From NCBI GenBank assembly GCA_963772225.1, contig CAVYWD010000002.1, positions 248,001 through 312,000 on the forward strand: a stretch of DNA of 64,000 nt, in the 5' to 3' direction. The position numbers were made by a program, and so were the translations under genes. Of this stretch, positions 43,682 through 52,791 are shown piece by piece (the first letter of the stretch is position 1; every line of letters starts with the position of its first letter). Under the pieces are notes generated by a model. It was not told the DNA's origin and ran no database searches. It saw only the letters and a list, made by a program, of their open reading frames with translations. Source of the stretch: CAVYWD01 sp963772225 (lineage in GTDB: Bacteria > Myxococcota > Myxococcia > Myxococcales > UBA5297).

Positions 43682-44516
43682 CTACTGCAGAAGCTTCAAG
43701 GCGAGCTGAGGGACCTGGTTGGCCTGGGAGAGGACGCTGACGCCGGCCTGCATGAGGATTCTGGGCGCGCGAGAGGGTGGAGGACTCCTCGGCGACGTCG
43801 ACGTCGCGGATGCGGCTGTTGCCTGCGGAGAGGTTCTCGGAGGCGGTCTGGATCTGACTGATGACGTCGGTGAGACGGTTGCCGGTGGCACCGAGGGAGG
43901 CGCGGGCGCCGGAGATGGTCTGGAGGGCGATGTCGATGGCACTCAAGGCCAGCTGTGCTGAGGACTGGGTGGAGAGGCTGAGCGCGCTGAAGCCGGAGCC
44001 GAGGGCGGAGAGGTTCACGTCGACGGTGGTGATGGCGATGCGGTCGTTGGCGGCGACGTCGCGGATGCCGATCTGGAAGGTGAGGACCATCGTGCCGTCG
44101 TTGAGGAGCTTGTTGCCGTTGTACTCGGTAGCGTCGGCGATGCGGTTGATCTCGGTCTTGAGCGCGTCGGACTCGTTCTGGATGTAGACGCGCTCGGTGT
44201 TGGAGACGCCGGCGGAGGCGGACTCCATGGCGAGCTCGCGGAGGCGGGTGACGATGTTGGAGACCTCGTTGAGGGCGCCCTCGGCGGTCTGCACGACGCT
44301 GATGCCGTCCTGGGCGTTGCGGGCGGCCTGGTTGTAGCTCTGGATCTGGGCCTCGAGGTTGACGCTGATGCCCAAACCGGCCGCGTCGTCTCCGGCCTTG
44401 GTGATGCGATAGCCCGAAGACAACTTCGACAGCGAGCTGTCGATGGTCTGCTGCGTCTGGAAGAGGTTTCGCTGCGCGTCCAGTGAGGCGACGTTGGTGC
44501 GGACGGTCATTGCCAT
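43682..44516 (-). pseudogene. fliC: Flagellin (copy F4), frameshifted near its 3' end
   Basis: F4 is close to F2 and F3 with scattered substitutions. It has the same extra base as F2 (ATTCTGGG, near 43760 on the plus strand), so the frame leaves the flagellin sequence after STLSRAQ, and the true C-terminus (ILMQAGVSVLSQANQVPQLA) is in the next frame, ending at TAG 43682. Uncorrected, the frame runs on through the hairpin array and into F3 antisense-frame sequence for a total of 680 codons. The proximal promoter motif is present at 44567-44594, but similarity to F2 and F3 ends near 44620 and the distal GCCGATGA site is missing. Confidence 0.88.
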
Positions 44517-44566
44517 AGCCCGGCTCCTTCTTGATTAGCCCTGGTGTTTTTGCTTCCTCACCCCTG

Positions 44567-44594
44567 GATTCGTCACGGGAGCGGGAACTCGTAA
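44567..44594 (-). promoter_or_regulatory. Class-3 promoter of flagellin F4
   Basis: TTACGAGT (44587-44594), 12 nt, then GACGAATC (44567-44574) on the minus strand. No distal GCCGATGA copy is found upstream. Confidence 0.5.
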
Positions 44595-44753
44595 ACCGGG
44601 GCTTGGGCTGGCGATTTCCGGCTAAAGCAAACCCGGAGTGGGCCCGGGATTGGCTCGGTCCGCTCGCGCGATAAGCTCCGAGGACGCTCGTGCGCTCGGC
44701 ACCGGAGCGAGCGTTCTCTCGCCCTCGCCCGCCTTCTGATAGAAGCAGCGCGC

Positions 44754-45668
44754 ATGGCCGACTTCGCGCTCTTTCTCCTCACCTGCGCGTGGGGGACGAC
44801 GTTCCTCCTGGTGAAGAACGCCGTGGCCCAGACGTCGGTCGGCGTCTTTCTCTCGCTTCGCTTCGGGGTGGCCGCGCTGGCGGTCGGCGCGGTCGCCCTC
44901 TGGCGCCGCGACCGGCCGACCCCAGGGGTCTGGCGTCACGGCCTTCAGCTCGGGCTCGCGATGTGGGCTGGCTTTGCGTTCCAGACCGCCGGCTTGCGCT
45001 ATACGACGCCGTCGCGCTCGGCATTCCTCACCGGCCTCTCGGTGCTTCTCGTGCCTTTCATCTCGCGCTTCCTCTACGGTCGACGCGCGCCCGCGACCTC
45101 GTGGGCCGGCGTAGCCATGGCGGTGCTCGGGCTGATTGCGCTCTACCGAGACTCCATCGGCGAGGCGGTTCGGTTCGGCGACCTCCTCACGCTCGCCTGC
45201 GCGGTCGCCTACGGCTTCCAGGTCGTCTGGACGAGCGAGTACTCTCCGCGCCACCCGCTGGCGCTGCTCACGCTCGTGCAGATTGGCGCCACGTTCGTGC
45301 TGAGCCCGCTCTTGCTGCCGTTCGAGGAGGTCCGGTTCGGCGGCGGGGCGACGCTTTGGGGCACGGCTGCGTTCACCGGCCTCGCGATGACCGCCGGGGC
45401 CTTCTTCGTCATGAACTGGGCCCAACGCCGCACGTCGGCGGTGAGGGCTGCGCTCATCTATTCGCTCGAGCCGGTGAGCGCGTCCCTCTTCTCGTGGGCG
45501 CTGGGCGGGGAAGTGCTCGGTCGCGCCCACCTCGTGGGCGGGGGGCTCATCCTCATGGGAGTGCTGGTGGGCGAGCTCGGAGGCGCGCTCGTGGCGCGAA
45601 GGAAGGGCGACCGTCGAGAGCGCGTTCCAACGCCCGGCGGCGCGCCCAGGCAGAACCGGGGCCGTTGA
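44754..45668 (+). CDS. EamA/DMT-family transporter
   Basis: This 304-aa protein has about ten hydrophobic helices in two repeats, starting with FALFLLTCAWGTTFLLVKNA and containing FQTAGLRYTTPSRSAFLTGL and ALIYSLEPVSASLFSWALGG, typical of EamA (drug/metabolite transporter superfamily) permeases. The substrate is unknown. It is the only plus-strand gene within the flagellin series, lying between F5 and F4. It is divergent from F4 and convergent with F5, and probably moved into the locus independently of the flagellin duplications. Confidence 0.88.
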   Translation: MADFALFLLTCAWGTTFLLVKNAVAQTSVGVFLSLRFGVAALAVGAVALWRRDRPTPGVWRHGLQLGLAMWAGFAFQTAGLRYTTPSRSAFLTGLSVLLVPFISRFLYGRRAPATSWAGVAMAVLGLIALYRDSIGEAVRFGDLLTLACAVAYGFQVVWTSEYSPRHPLALLTLVQIGATFVLSPLLLPFEEVRFGGGATLWGTAAFTGLAMTAGAFFVMNWAQRRTSAVRAALIYSLEPVSASLFSWALGGEVLGRAHLVGGGLILMGVLVGELGGALVARRKGDRRERVPTPGGAPRQNRGR

Positions 45669-45698
45669 GGCTCGCCGGCCGATGGCGTGCGCGCCCGC

Positions 45699-45751
45699 AA
45701 AACAAGCGCCGCCCGGCGAGCTCTCGTTGAAGGGGAGCGCGCGGGGCGGCG
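45699..45751 (-). terminator. Probable terminator of flagellin F5
   Basis: On the minus strand CGCCGCCC (45744-45751) pairs with GGGCGGCG (45707-45714) around a long loop, followed by CTTGTTTTG. It lies between the convergent F5 and EamA genes. Confidence 0.45.
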
Positions 45752-45783
45752 TGGGCCGAAGGTCTCGGCCTTGAGGACCGTCG

Positions 45784-46618
45784 CTACTGGAGCAGCTTGA
45801 GCGCCGACTGCGGCGTCTGGTTCGCCTGGGCCAAGACGGAGACGCCCGCCTGCATGAGGATTTGCGAGCGCGTCAGCTGCGAGCTCTCCTCCGCCACGTC
45901 GACGTCGCGGATTCGGCTGTTGGCGGCGGAGAGGTTCTCCGACGCGCTCTGAATCTGGCTGATCACGTCGGTGAGCCGGTTGCCGGCGGCGCCCAAGGTC
46001 GCACGGGCGCCCGAGATCGTCTCCAGCGCCGAGTCGATGAGGCTCAGGGCCGACTGCGACGCGCCTTGCGTCGAGAGCGAGAGCGCGCTGAAGTTCGCTC
46101 CCAAGGCGCTCAGCTTCACGTCCACCGTCGTCACCGTGATCCGGTCGTTGGCCGCTACGTTGCGGATGCCGATTTGGAAGGTGAGCTGCGTGCCCGCGCC
46201 GTTGAGCAGGGCCTGGCCGTTGTACTCGGTGGCGTCGGCGATCCGGTTGATCTCCGTCTTGAGCGCCGTGCTCTCGTTCTGGACGTACGTCCGCTCGGTG
46301 TCGGAGACACCGGCAGACGCCGACTCCATGGCCAGCTCGCGCATGCGGGTCAGGATGTTCGAGACCTCGTTGAGCGCTCCTTCCGCGGTCTGCACGACCG
46401 AGATGCCGTCCTGGGCGTTGCGCGAGGCTTGGTTGTAGCTGCTGATCTGGGCCTGCAGGTTGACGCTAATGCCCAGGCCTGCGGCGTCGTCTCCGGCCTT
46501 GGTGATGCGGTAGCCCGAGGACAACTTTGACAGCGAGGTGTCAATTTGATTCTGGGGTCTGGAACAAGTTGCGCTGCGCGTCCAATGAAGCGACGTTGGT
46601 ACGAATGGTCATTGACAT
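45784..46618 (-). pseudogene. fliC: Flagellin (copy F5), frameshifted near its 5' end
   Basis: From ATG 46618 (GAGGAG about 6 nt upstream) the sequence reads MSMTIRTNVASLDAQRNLFQ and then hits a stop because of one extra base in the CCCC run at about 46554-46557. With that base removed the frame gives QTQNQIDTSLSKLSSGYRIT and continues intact to 45784 (C-terminus ILMQAGVSVLAQANQTPQSA). The lesion differs in place from that in F2 and F4. If real, it would abolish the product; if a sequencing indel, this is a functional 277-aa flagellin. Total length fits a single insertion. Confidence 0.85.
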
Positions 46619-46665
46619 GACCGTCTCCTCTCACGGGGTTTGTGGGCGCTGCCTCCTCGAAAGTC

Positions 46666-46693
46666 AGTTCGTCACGCTGCGGCCGCGACTTAA
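46666..46693 (-). promoter_or_regulatory. Class-3 promoter of flagellin F5
   Basis: TTAAGTCG (46686-46693), 12 nt, then GACGAACT (46666-46673) on the minus strand. Confidence 0.6.
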
Positions 46694-46940
46694 GGCCGAG
46701 CCCCGCGCTCCTCGATCGGCCGCCGAATGCGCTCGCAGCCGCTTAATGGATTTCCGGCGCGCGCCGAAGAGAAGCGTGCAGGGGTAGCGCGCTTCGGTGA
46801 GTGCGCAGCCCTCGCAACGCCGGGCTCGAAGCACGCAGCAGAGGAAGGCCTGATTCCCAAGGCCTTGGGCTTCCAAGAACAAGTCAAGGCGCAGCGCGAC
46901 TCTCGGTGGGGTCGCGGTCCGCCTGAGGCGAGTGGCCCGC
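46694..46940. other. Gene-free spacer between F5 promoter and F6 terminator
   Basis: This stretch is open on both strands in places (a 94-codon minus-strand frame at 46664-46948, a plus-strand frame at 46727-46999). Neither has a ribosome site or a recognisable family, and both run into the F5 promoter or F6 terminator. I see no supported gene. Confidence 0.5.
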
Positions 46941-46975
46941 AAAAGCAACGCCCCGCATCCTCTCGGTGCGGGGCG
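46941..46975 (-). terminator. Intrinsic terminator of flagellin F6
   Basis: On the minus strand CGCCCCGCA (46967-46975) and TGCGGGGCG (46949-46957) form a 9-bp perfect stem followed by TTGCTTTT, about 45 nt after the F6 stop. Confidence 0.8.
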
Positions 46976-47018
46976 TCGTGTCGGGGCGCAGTCTATTGAG
47001 TTGAGAGTGGACGAAGTG

Positions 47019-47852
47019 TTAGCCCAGCAGCTTCAGCGCGACCTGAGGCTGCTGGTTGGCTTGGGCCAAAACGGAGACGCCGGCTTGCTCCAAGATCTGC
47101 GAGCGCGTGAGCATCGAGGTTTCCTCCGCGACGTCGACGTCGCGGATTCGGCTGTTCGCCGCCGAGAGGTTCTCCGACGCGCTCTGGATTTGGCTGATCA
47201 CGTCGGTGAGCCGGTTGCCCGCGGCGCCGAGCGTTGCGCGCGCCCCGGAGACCTTCTCTATGGCGGCGTCGATGAGGCCCAGGGCGCTCTGCGCGCCCGC
47301 CTGCGTGGAGAGCGAGAGCGCGCTGAAGCCGCTCCCCAAGTTGCTGAGCTTCACGTCCACCGTGGTCACCGAGATGCGGTCGTTGGAGGACACGTCTCGA
47401 ATGCCGATCTGGAAGGTGAGCTGTGTGCCGGAGTTGTTGAGCAGCGCGACGCCGTTGTACTCCGTGGCGTCAGCGATCCGATTGATTTCGGATTTGAGCT
47501 GCGTGCTCTCATTCTGGACGTACGCGCGCTCGGTGTCGGAGACGCCGGCCGAGGCCGACTCCATTGCGAGCTCGCGCATGCGGCTGAGGATGTTCGAGAC
47601 TTCGTTGAGCGCACCCTCGGCGGTCTGCGTGACCGAGACGCCGTCCTGGGAGTTGCGCGCGGCCTGGTTGTAGCTGCTGATCTGGGCCTCGAGGTTGACG
47701 CTGATGCCGAGGCCTGCCGCGTCGTCGCCGGCTTTGGTGATGCGGTAGCCGGAGGACAGCTTCGACAGTGCGCTGTCGATGTCGTTCTGAGTATTGAAGA
47801 GGTTTCTCTGTGCGTCCAAAGAAGAGACGTTGGTGCGAATGGTCATTGCCAT
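47019..47852 (-). CDS. fliC: Flagellin (copy F6), intact
   Basis: This 277-aa flagellin is intact, with TIRTNVSSLDAQRNLFNTQN and SSGYRITKAGDDAAGLGIS at the N-terminus and ETSMLTRSQILEQAGVSVLA at the C-terminus. It differs from the others at about 20-25% of positions by eye (for example ILEQAG for ILMQAG). The start has GGAGGAG upstream, the promoter is at 47901-47928 and the terminator at 46941-46975, so it is probably transcribed alone. Its promoter is the best FliA match in the window, which suggests it may be the main flagellin. Confidence 0.96.
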   Translation of the reverse strand: MAMTIRTNVSSLDAQRNLFNTQNDIDSALSKLSSGYRITKAGDDAAGLGISVNLEAQISSYNQAARNSQDGVSVTQTAEGALNEVSNILSRMRELAMESASAGVSDTERAYVQNESTQLKSEINRIADATEYNGVALLNNSGTQLTFQIGIRDVSSNDRISVTTVDVKLSNLGSGFSALSLSTQAGAQSALGLIDAAIEKVSGARATLGAAGNRLTDVISQIQSASENLSAANSRIRDVDVAEETSMLTRSQILEQAGVSVLAQANQQPQVALKLLG

Positions 47853-47900
47853 GATGGTGCTCCTCCAATTGCGTGCTTCGCATACGTCCCGACAACCTTT

Positions 47901-47928
47901 CCATCGGCACGTTTCGCAATGGACTTAA
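47901..47928 (-). promoter_or_regulatory. Class-3 (sigma-28) promoter of flagellin F6
   Basis: TTAAGTCC (47921-47928), 12 nt, then GCCGATGG (47901-47908) on the minus strand; both halves are close to the FliA consensus TAAAGTTT/GCCGATAA. Confidence 0.75.
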
Positions 47929-48095
47929 GGGTCCCTTAAGGAAGTAGGATCGCGTGCCGAGGGTGCGTCGCTTACCCGGGGCGCGATTCGAGGCGCCGCC
48001 GGTGCTTGCGACGCCTGCGGTCGGCGCCGCCCCGTTGCTCCGGGGCGGAAGGGACCTCGGGCCGGCGGCGCTCTCTCGTGACTTTTTCTAGGGTC

Positions 48096-50393
48096 CTACC
48101 CGCGGAACGCGCGGCGCACATGCGCCTGCAGCCTGCGCAGCGCGAGCGAGCGCGCGTACAGGCGCCAAAGGCCTGCCGTGGGCTTGTGGGAGAGCTCGAC
48201 GCGGACGCTTCGCACGGCGATGCGCCCGCTCGACCCCGCCGGCCAGGCGGACAAGGCGCTCTGTGCGGCCGCCTCCCAGCCCAGCGGCTGGCCGCGGCCG
48301 AAGCGCTCGCCCTGAAGCTGGACCTGCAGGGCGAACGGCAGCTCGCCGGCGACGTCCACCTCGACGCTGGTCTCCGAGGCTTCGGGGCCATAACGGCCCA
48401 TGGCGAGCTCGAGCTCCTTCGAGTACCGCACCGAGAGGAGCATCGGCGACGGCTCTTGGCGCAGGAGCGCCTGCGCCTCGGCGATGTACTCGGCCAGAAC
48501 CGCCAGGGGCACGTCCTCGCGGAGCTGGAGCCCCTGCGGATCGACGTAGAGAATGCCGGCCCGCTCGCCCGTGAACCGGATCGCGTGGCAGACGATGGTC
48601 GCGCGGTGGCCGAGGCTCGAGACCCTTAGGTTGTCCTCGGCCCAGGGCGACAGGTCCGGCGCCTCGGGGTCCGGGTAGCAGAGCCTCGGCCGGGCCGCGA
48701 AGCGGTCGAGCTTGAAGCGCCGCAGGCCGCTCTCGGACAGGTAGAGCACCCGCCCACCAGCCTCGAGCGCCGGCGGCGCCCCCATCAGCTCGCCCGGTCG
48801 CACGAACTGAAGCGCCCGCGTGAGGCGCGCCGCGGCCGGGTGCACGTCGCCGGTCGCCCCGTGAACCTCCACCGCATTGCCGCGCGACGCCTCGCGAACC
48901 GCGAGATCCACCGCCTCGTCGGGCGAGACCTTGCGCGCCGAGGGCCTGCCTTTAGGGCGCAGCAGCAGGACCACGCACTCGCCGAATCCGTAACGGCGCT
49001 CCGCGCCGCGGTTGAGCGGGTCGTGGGGGCTGCCTTTGGCGGTCGGGTCGGGCTGGAGAACGATGAAGAGCGACCGGCCTTCGCTCGGTTTCAGAAACCG
49101 GCTGCCGACGAGCCGCCAGACGCGATCGTCGGTCACGTCCTGCGGGAGCCGCCCGGTGACCCGCACGATGAGAGAGACGGCGCGCACCAGGGCCTGCTCC
49201 GCCCATCGGCCGCGGCTGAGGAGCGCTTGCGAGGGGTCGCGCACTTCGAAGCTGGGCCCCGGCCGCGGCACGAGCTGTAGCAGCGGCACCCTGCCTCGGC
49301 CGGCCTCCACGGAGCGCAGCGCCTGCGCCAGGGCTTGCGCCAAAACCTTGGGGACCCCCGCACCGATGACGTCGCGACGGAGCTGCTTCTTGAGCTCCAC
49401 CCGGCCAGGCGGAGGCGCGCGGCGGACCGCCGACGCCGCGGCCCGCGCCAACCGCCGGCCCAGCTCCAGCACCTCGGCGGTGCTGGCCGGGCCCGCGAGC
49501 GCCAGGCCACCGAAGCCTTGGGTCGTCGGCAGGGCGCGCTGCGCGGCCAAGCCTCGGGTGCGCAGGTTCGTGGTGCAGGAGGCGAGGAGCCGGTAGAGGA
49601 GGTCCTCCTCGACGTCCGCCGCGCTCGCCCAGGCGGCGCAGAAGAGGTCCGGGTCGGCCAGCTCGGCGGGCCGCAGCCCCTGCTCGAGGGCGCGCTTGAG
49701 GGCGGCGGACGGGGACGGCGCGCTCCGTCCAGCCATGAGCAGAAGCGCGTTCTCGCAGAACGGCGAGGGCGCGCGCGCCGCCAGCCGCGCGAGGGCCGCG
49801 CAGCCGACCTCGCTCTTGGCCCGCCGCTCGTCCTCCCAAAGCTCCTTCGGAATCTTGCCCGCAATGAGGGCGCCGAAAGGCAAGGCGTGCAGGAGCGGCT
49901 CCGCCGTAAAGTCCGCGCTGGTGGTCGGGAGCACGGCGAGCTGCATGGGCACGCCGGCGTTGGAGAGGATCTCCTGGCAGGCCGTCAGGCGCGCGTGAAG
50001 CCGCTCGAGCTCGTGGGGCCCAGCGCCCTGGGCGGCGAGCGCGTAGGTGTGCAGGCCGTCGGGGGCGGGCGTCGTGAACAGCGCGGAGACCAGTCGCCGG
50101 CCCCGCTGGCGGGAGATGGGCGGCGGCAAGTCGAAGGCCCGCGCCACCACCCCCCAGCAGCGGCGGGCGCCCATTCCCTCGATCCCAGGCGGCTCACCCC
50201 GGAGGTCGCGGTAGGGGAAGCTGGCCTCCAGGAGCGCGGGCAAGAGCCGCAGCGAGAGCGCGCTCTTATACGGCAGGGAGCTGCGCAGCCACCGCGCGCG
50301 CCAGCGCATCATGGCCGACATGCGCTCGGCGGAGGCGACCCCCGAGCGCGGCGGGCCGGCGGAGAGGTCCAGCTCTAGGATTCGGGTCGCCAT
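48096..50393 (-). CDS. Unknown 765-aa protein within the flagellar cluster
   Basis: I do not recognise this protein. It has no signal peptide or membrane helix and starts MATRILELDLSAGPP. The sequence is globular with mixed helix and strand (LRTRGLAAQRALPTTQGFGG, VWRLVGSRFLKPSEGRSLFI, RYGFGECVVLLLRPKGRPSA, ILYVDPQGLQLREDVPLAVL), and the second half is richer in strand. A segment near residue 600 (APDLSPWAEDNLRVSSLGHR) contains a long charged loop. It lies between flgL and flagellin F6 with about 80 bp to flgL, so it is probably co-expressed with late flagellar genes. A role in filament modification, export or assembly is possible but unsupported. Confidence 0.75.
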   Translation of the reverse strand: MATRILELDLSAGPPRSGVASAERMSAMMRWRARWLRSSLPYKSALSLRLLPALLEASFPYRDLRGEPPGIEGMGARRCWGVVARAFDLPPPISRQRGRRLVSALFTTPAPDGLHTYALAAQGAGPHELERLHARLTACQEILSNAGVPMQLAVLPTTSADFTAEPLLHALPFGALIAGKIPKELWEDERRAKSEVGCAALARLAARAPSPFCENALLLMAGRSAPSPSAALKRALEQGLRPAELADPDLFCAAWASAADVEEDLLYRLLASCTTNLRTRGLAAQRALPTTQGFGGLALAGPASTAEVLELGRRLARAAASAVRRAPPPGRVELKKQLRRDVIGAGVPKVLAQALAQALRSVEAGRGRVPLLQLVPRPGPSFEVRDPSQALLSRGRWAEQALVRAVSLIVRVTGRLPQDVTDDRVWRLVGSRFLKPSEGRSLFIVLQPDPTAKGSPHDPLNRGAERRYGFGECVVLLLRPKGRPSARKVSPDEAVDLAVREASRGNAVEVHGATGDVHPAAARLTRALQFVRPGELMGAPPALEAGGRVLYLSESGLRRFKLDRFAARPRLCYPDPEAPDLSPWAEDNLRVSSLGHRATIVCHAIRFTGERAGILYVDPQGLQLREDVPLAVLAEYIAEAQALLRQEPSPMLLSVRYSKELELAMGRYGPEASETSVEVDVAGELPFALQVQLQGERFGRGQPLGWEAAAQSALSAWPAGSSGRIAVRSVRVELSHKPTAGLWRLYARSLALRRLQAHVRRAFRG

Positions 50394-50477
50394 AGCCGGA
50401 GGTCACTCGACATGAGGGCCCGGCGTTTGTTTGCTCGGGCGCCCGTGTCGGGGGCTCCGGTGGGCCTCCCCAAGAGC

Positions 50478-51363
50478 CTAACTCAGCTTGTCCAGGAGCG
50501 TCAGTTGGAAGCTCTGGGAAGCGGCGGACAGCGAGGCGTCGAGCGCTCGCTGGGCGAGCGCTAGGCGGCTCGAGGCGTCGATGGCGTCGGCGTCCACCTC
50601 GTCGCTCGCCCGCTTCTTCTCCGCGTCGCTCGCGGTCTGAGCCGTGGTGGTGGCGGTGTTGAGCACCGACTCGATGGCCCCCGCTTGGGTCCGCGCGTTG
50701 GCGACCTGGCTGATGGACTCGATCCAACGGGTCGAGCGCCGCCTGGATGCCGGCGAGGTCGTTGTTCGAGAGCGCGGTGCCCAAGGTCTGCAGCGCCGCA
50801 AGCGCGTCGGTGCCTCCGCCCGCGCCCTTGGCCATGACATCGGCGCGGATACTGGCGTCCTGCAGGACGCCCGGGGCGATCTCCACTTGCCGAACCGCGG
50901 TGTCGCCCTGGTAGTTGCCCGCGGGGTCGAACGGCGGCGCCGAATCGAGGTTCCCGCCGAAGACGTAGCGGTTCTCGACGCGGGTGTTCAGCAGCGCGAC
51001 AGCCTGCTGAACGAGGGTGGAGACCTCGTTGGCGCCCACCGAGCGCTGGTCGGCGCTGTACGTGGAGTTCGCGAACTGCACCGCGAGCTCGCGGGCGCGG
51101 CTGAAGATATCGGAGATGCCCGAGAGGGCGTTGTCGGCGGAGCTGATCTCGTCGCTGGCGCTCCGGGTCGAGGAGACGAGGGCCGAGTAGCGCGACTGGC
51201 CCAGCCGCTCGGGCACGAGCAGGCCCGCGGCGACCGGGTCGTCCCCCGGGTGCTCGAAGCGGACGCCGGAGGAGACCTCTTGGCTCGCCTCTTCCATCTT
51301 GTCCCGCGCGCGCCCGGCATTGGCGGACGCCGAGTCATAGAGCATTCGGTCGGAGACGCGCAT
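50478..51363 (-). CDS. flgL: Hook-filament junction protein FlgL (frameshifted near 50726)
   Basis: The protein begins MRVSDRMLYDSASANAGRAR and has the flagellin-like N-terminal domain (QEVSSGVRFEHPGDDPVAAG, DNALSGISDIFSRARELAVQ) and YVFGGNLDSAPPFD, typical of FlgL. After AALDP the frame breaks near 50726. Dropping one base gives WIESISQVANARTQAGAIES and the proper C-terminal helix ending LLDKLS at TAG 50478. The unshifted frame runs antisense into the next gene to 50266. FlgL joins FlgK to the filament. It is 28 bp downstream of flgK. Confidence 0.88.
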
Positions 51364-51391
51364 GGCCCAGCACTCCTTCGTTGCCGTGGGC

Positions 51392-52791
51392 TCACTTGAT
51401 CTGCATGAGGGTCTCGAGCATGTCGCTCGAGGTGGTGATCACCTTGCTCACCGCCTCGAACGCGCGCTGGGCCTTCTGGAGGTTGACGAGCTCCTCGTCC
51501 ACCGAGACGCCCGAGGTGGAGTCGCGCATTTTCAGGAGGTGGTCCTTGACGGCGCCCTCGTTGTCGCTGGTCGCCTTGGCCTGGCTCGACACGGCCCCGA
51601 AGGCGGAGGTCAGCGACGAGACCTCCGCGCCTGGGTTGAGGCCGGCGGAGAGCACGGTGTTCTCGGTGTCAATCATCTGGAAGAGGTTCGTGGCGTCGCC
51701 GGGGACGCCCGCCGCGGTGCTGGCGGCGCCGAGGACGCCGGGGTCGGCGGTCACCGCCGCGTCGACCGCGAGGGTCGAGGCGGCGCCGTCGGCGGTCGCG
51801 CCCACGTCGAAGAGCGGCCTCCCGGTCGCGCCGTCGAGGCCGTAGCCAGCCTGCTGCACGGTGTTGACGGCGTTGGCGAGGTCGAATGCCAAGGTGTCGA
51901 CGCCGGACTCGGCGTCCTTGAGAGCGCCGTCGCGCGCGCTCAATAGGCCGCCGAGGGTCCCTCCCAACGTCCCGCTGGCGTAGGGACCGCTCCCGTCGGC
52001 CTTGACCATTTGAAGCGCGACGTGGCCTCCGTTCGTGGGGTCGCCCAACGCGGAGAGCGAGGCGGAATGGTCCGCCGTGACCAACGTCGTCCCGTCGGGC
52101 AGGGCCATGGAGACATTCCCCGAACCGTCCGGGACCGGGACGGCGCCGGTGAGCTCGGCGAGGCGATCTTGAAGGGTCTGCCGCGCGTCCAGCAGGTCGT
52201 TGGGCTCGCCGCCGCCGGCGCGCCCCTCGAAGATCTTCTTGTTCAGGTCTGCCATCTGCGCGGCATCGGAGTTCACCTCGGTCAAGTAGCTGGTGACCTG
52301 GCTGTCCACCGCCGTCCGCGCGTCGGAGATCCCCTTGGCCGTGCTCTTGAACGACAGCGCCAGATTGCTGGAGGCGTTGACGGCCGCCTGGCGGAGGACC
52401 GAGTCGCCGGGGTTCTGCGACATCGCCCGGAGCGCCGAATAGAAGTTCCCCAGGGACGCGGTCAAGCCGCCCTGCAGGTCGGCGTCGAGGACGTGCACCG
52501 AGCCGAGCGTGTCCGACTCGGCCGTGGCGCTGGCCGTCGCCGCGAGCGACGCCGGGATCTGCGCTTCGACGAAGCGATCGCGCGCCTGCGTCACGGCGCC
52601 GACGGTGACGCCGCGCCCGACCCAAATGCCGCCTCCGCCTGAGCGGGGAGCTCGGCCTCCAGAGTGGCGCTCTGGCGGGAGTAGCCCGGCGTGTCGACGT
52701 TCTCGAGGTTGTGGCTCGCAGTGGCCGTAGCGACGCGCTGCGCCCCCAGGCTCGAGGCGCCTTGCGACAGAACGGCCATCAAGTCGGCCAT
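51392..52791 (-). CDS. flgK: Hook-associated protein 1 FlgK (frameshifted near 52615)
   Basis: The N-terminal part (52791 to about 52615) has the rod/hook signature ATASHNLENVDTPGYSRQSA. It then breaks, and the rest continues in another frame as TQARDRFVEAQIPASLAATA down to 51392. Adding one base near 52615 gives FGSGRGVTVGAVTQARDRFV, a typical FlgK junction. The C-terminus has VNLQKAQRAFEAVSKVITTS, conserved in hook-axial proteins. The combined size (about 466 aa) is normal for FlgK, which links hook to filament. Its start overlaps the flgN stop by 13 bp. Confidence 0.9.

Noticed and set aside
46664..46948. 94-codon minus-strand frame between F5 and F6
   Set aside because: No ribosome site or family; it overlaps the F6 terminator and the F5 promoter.
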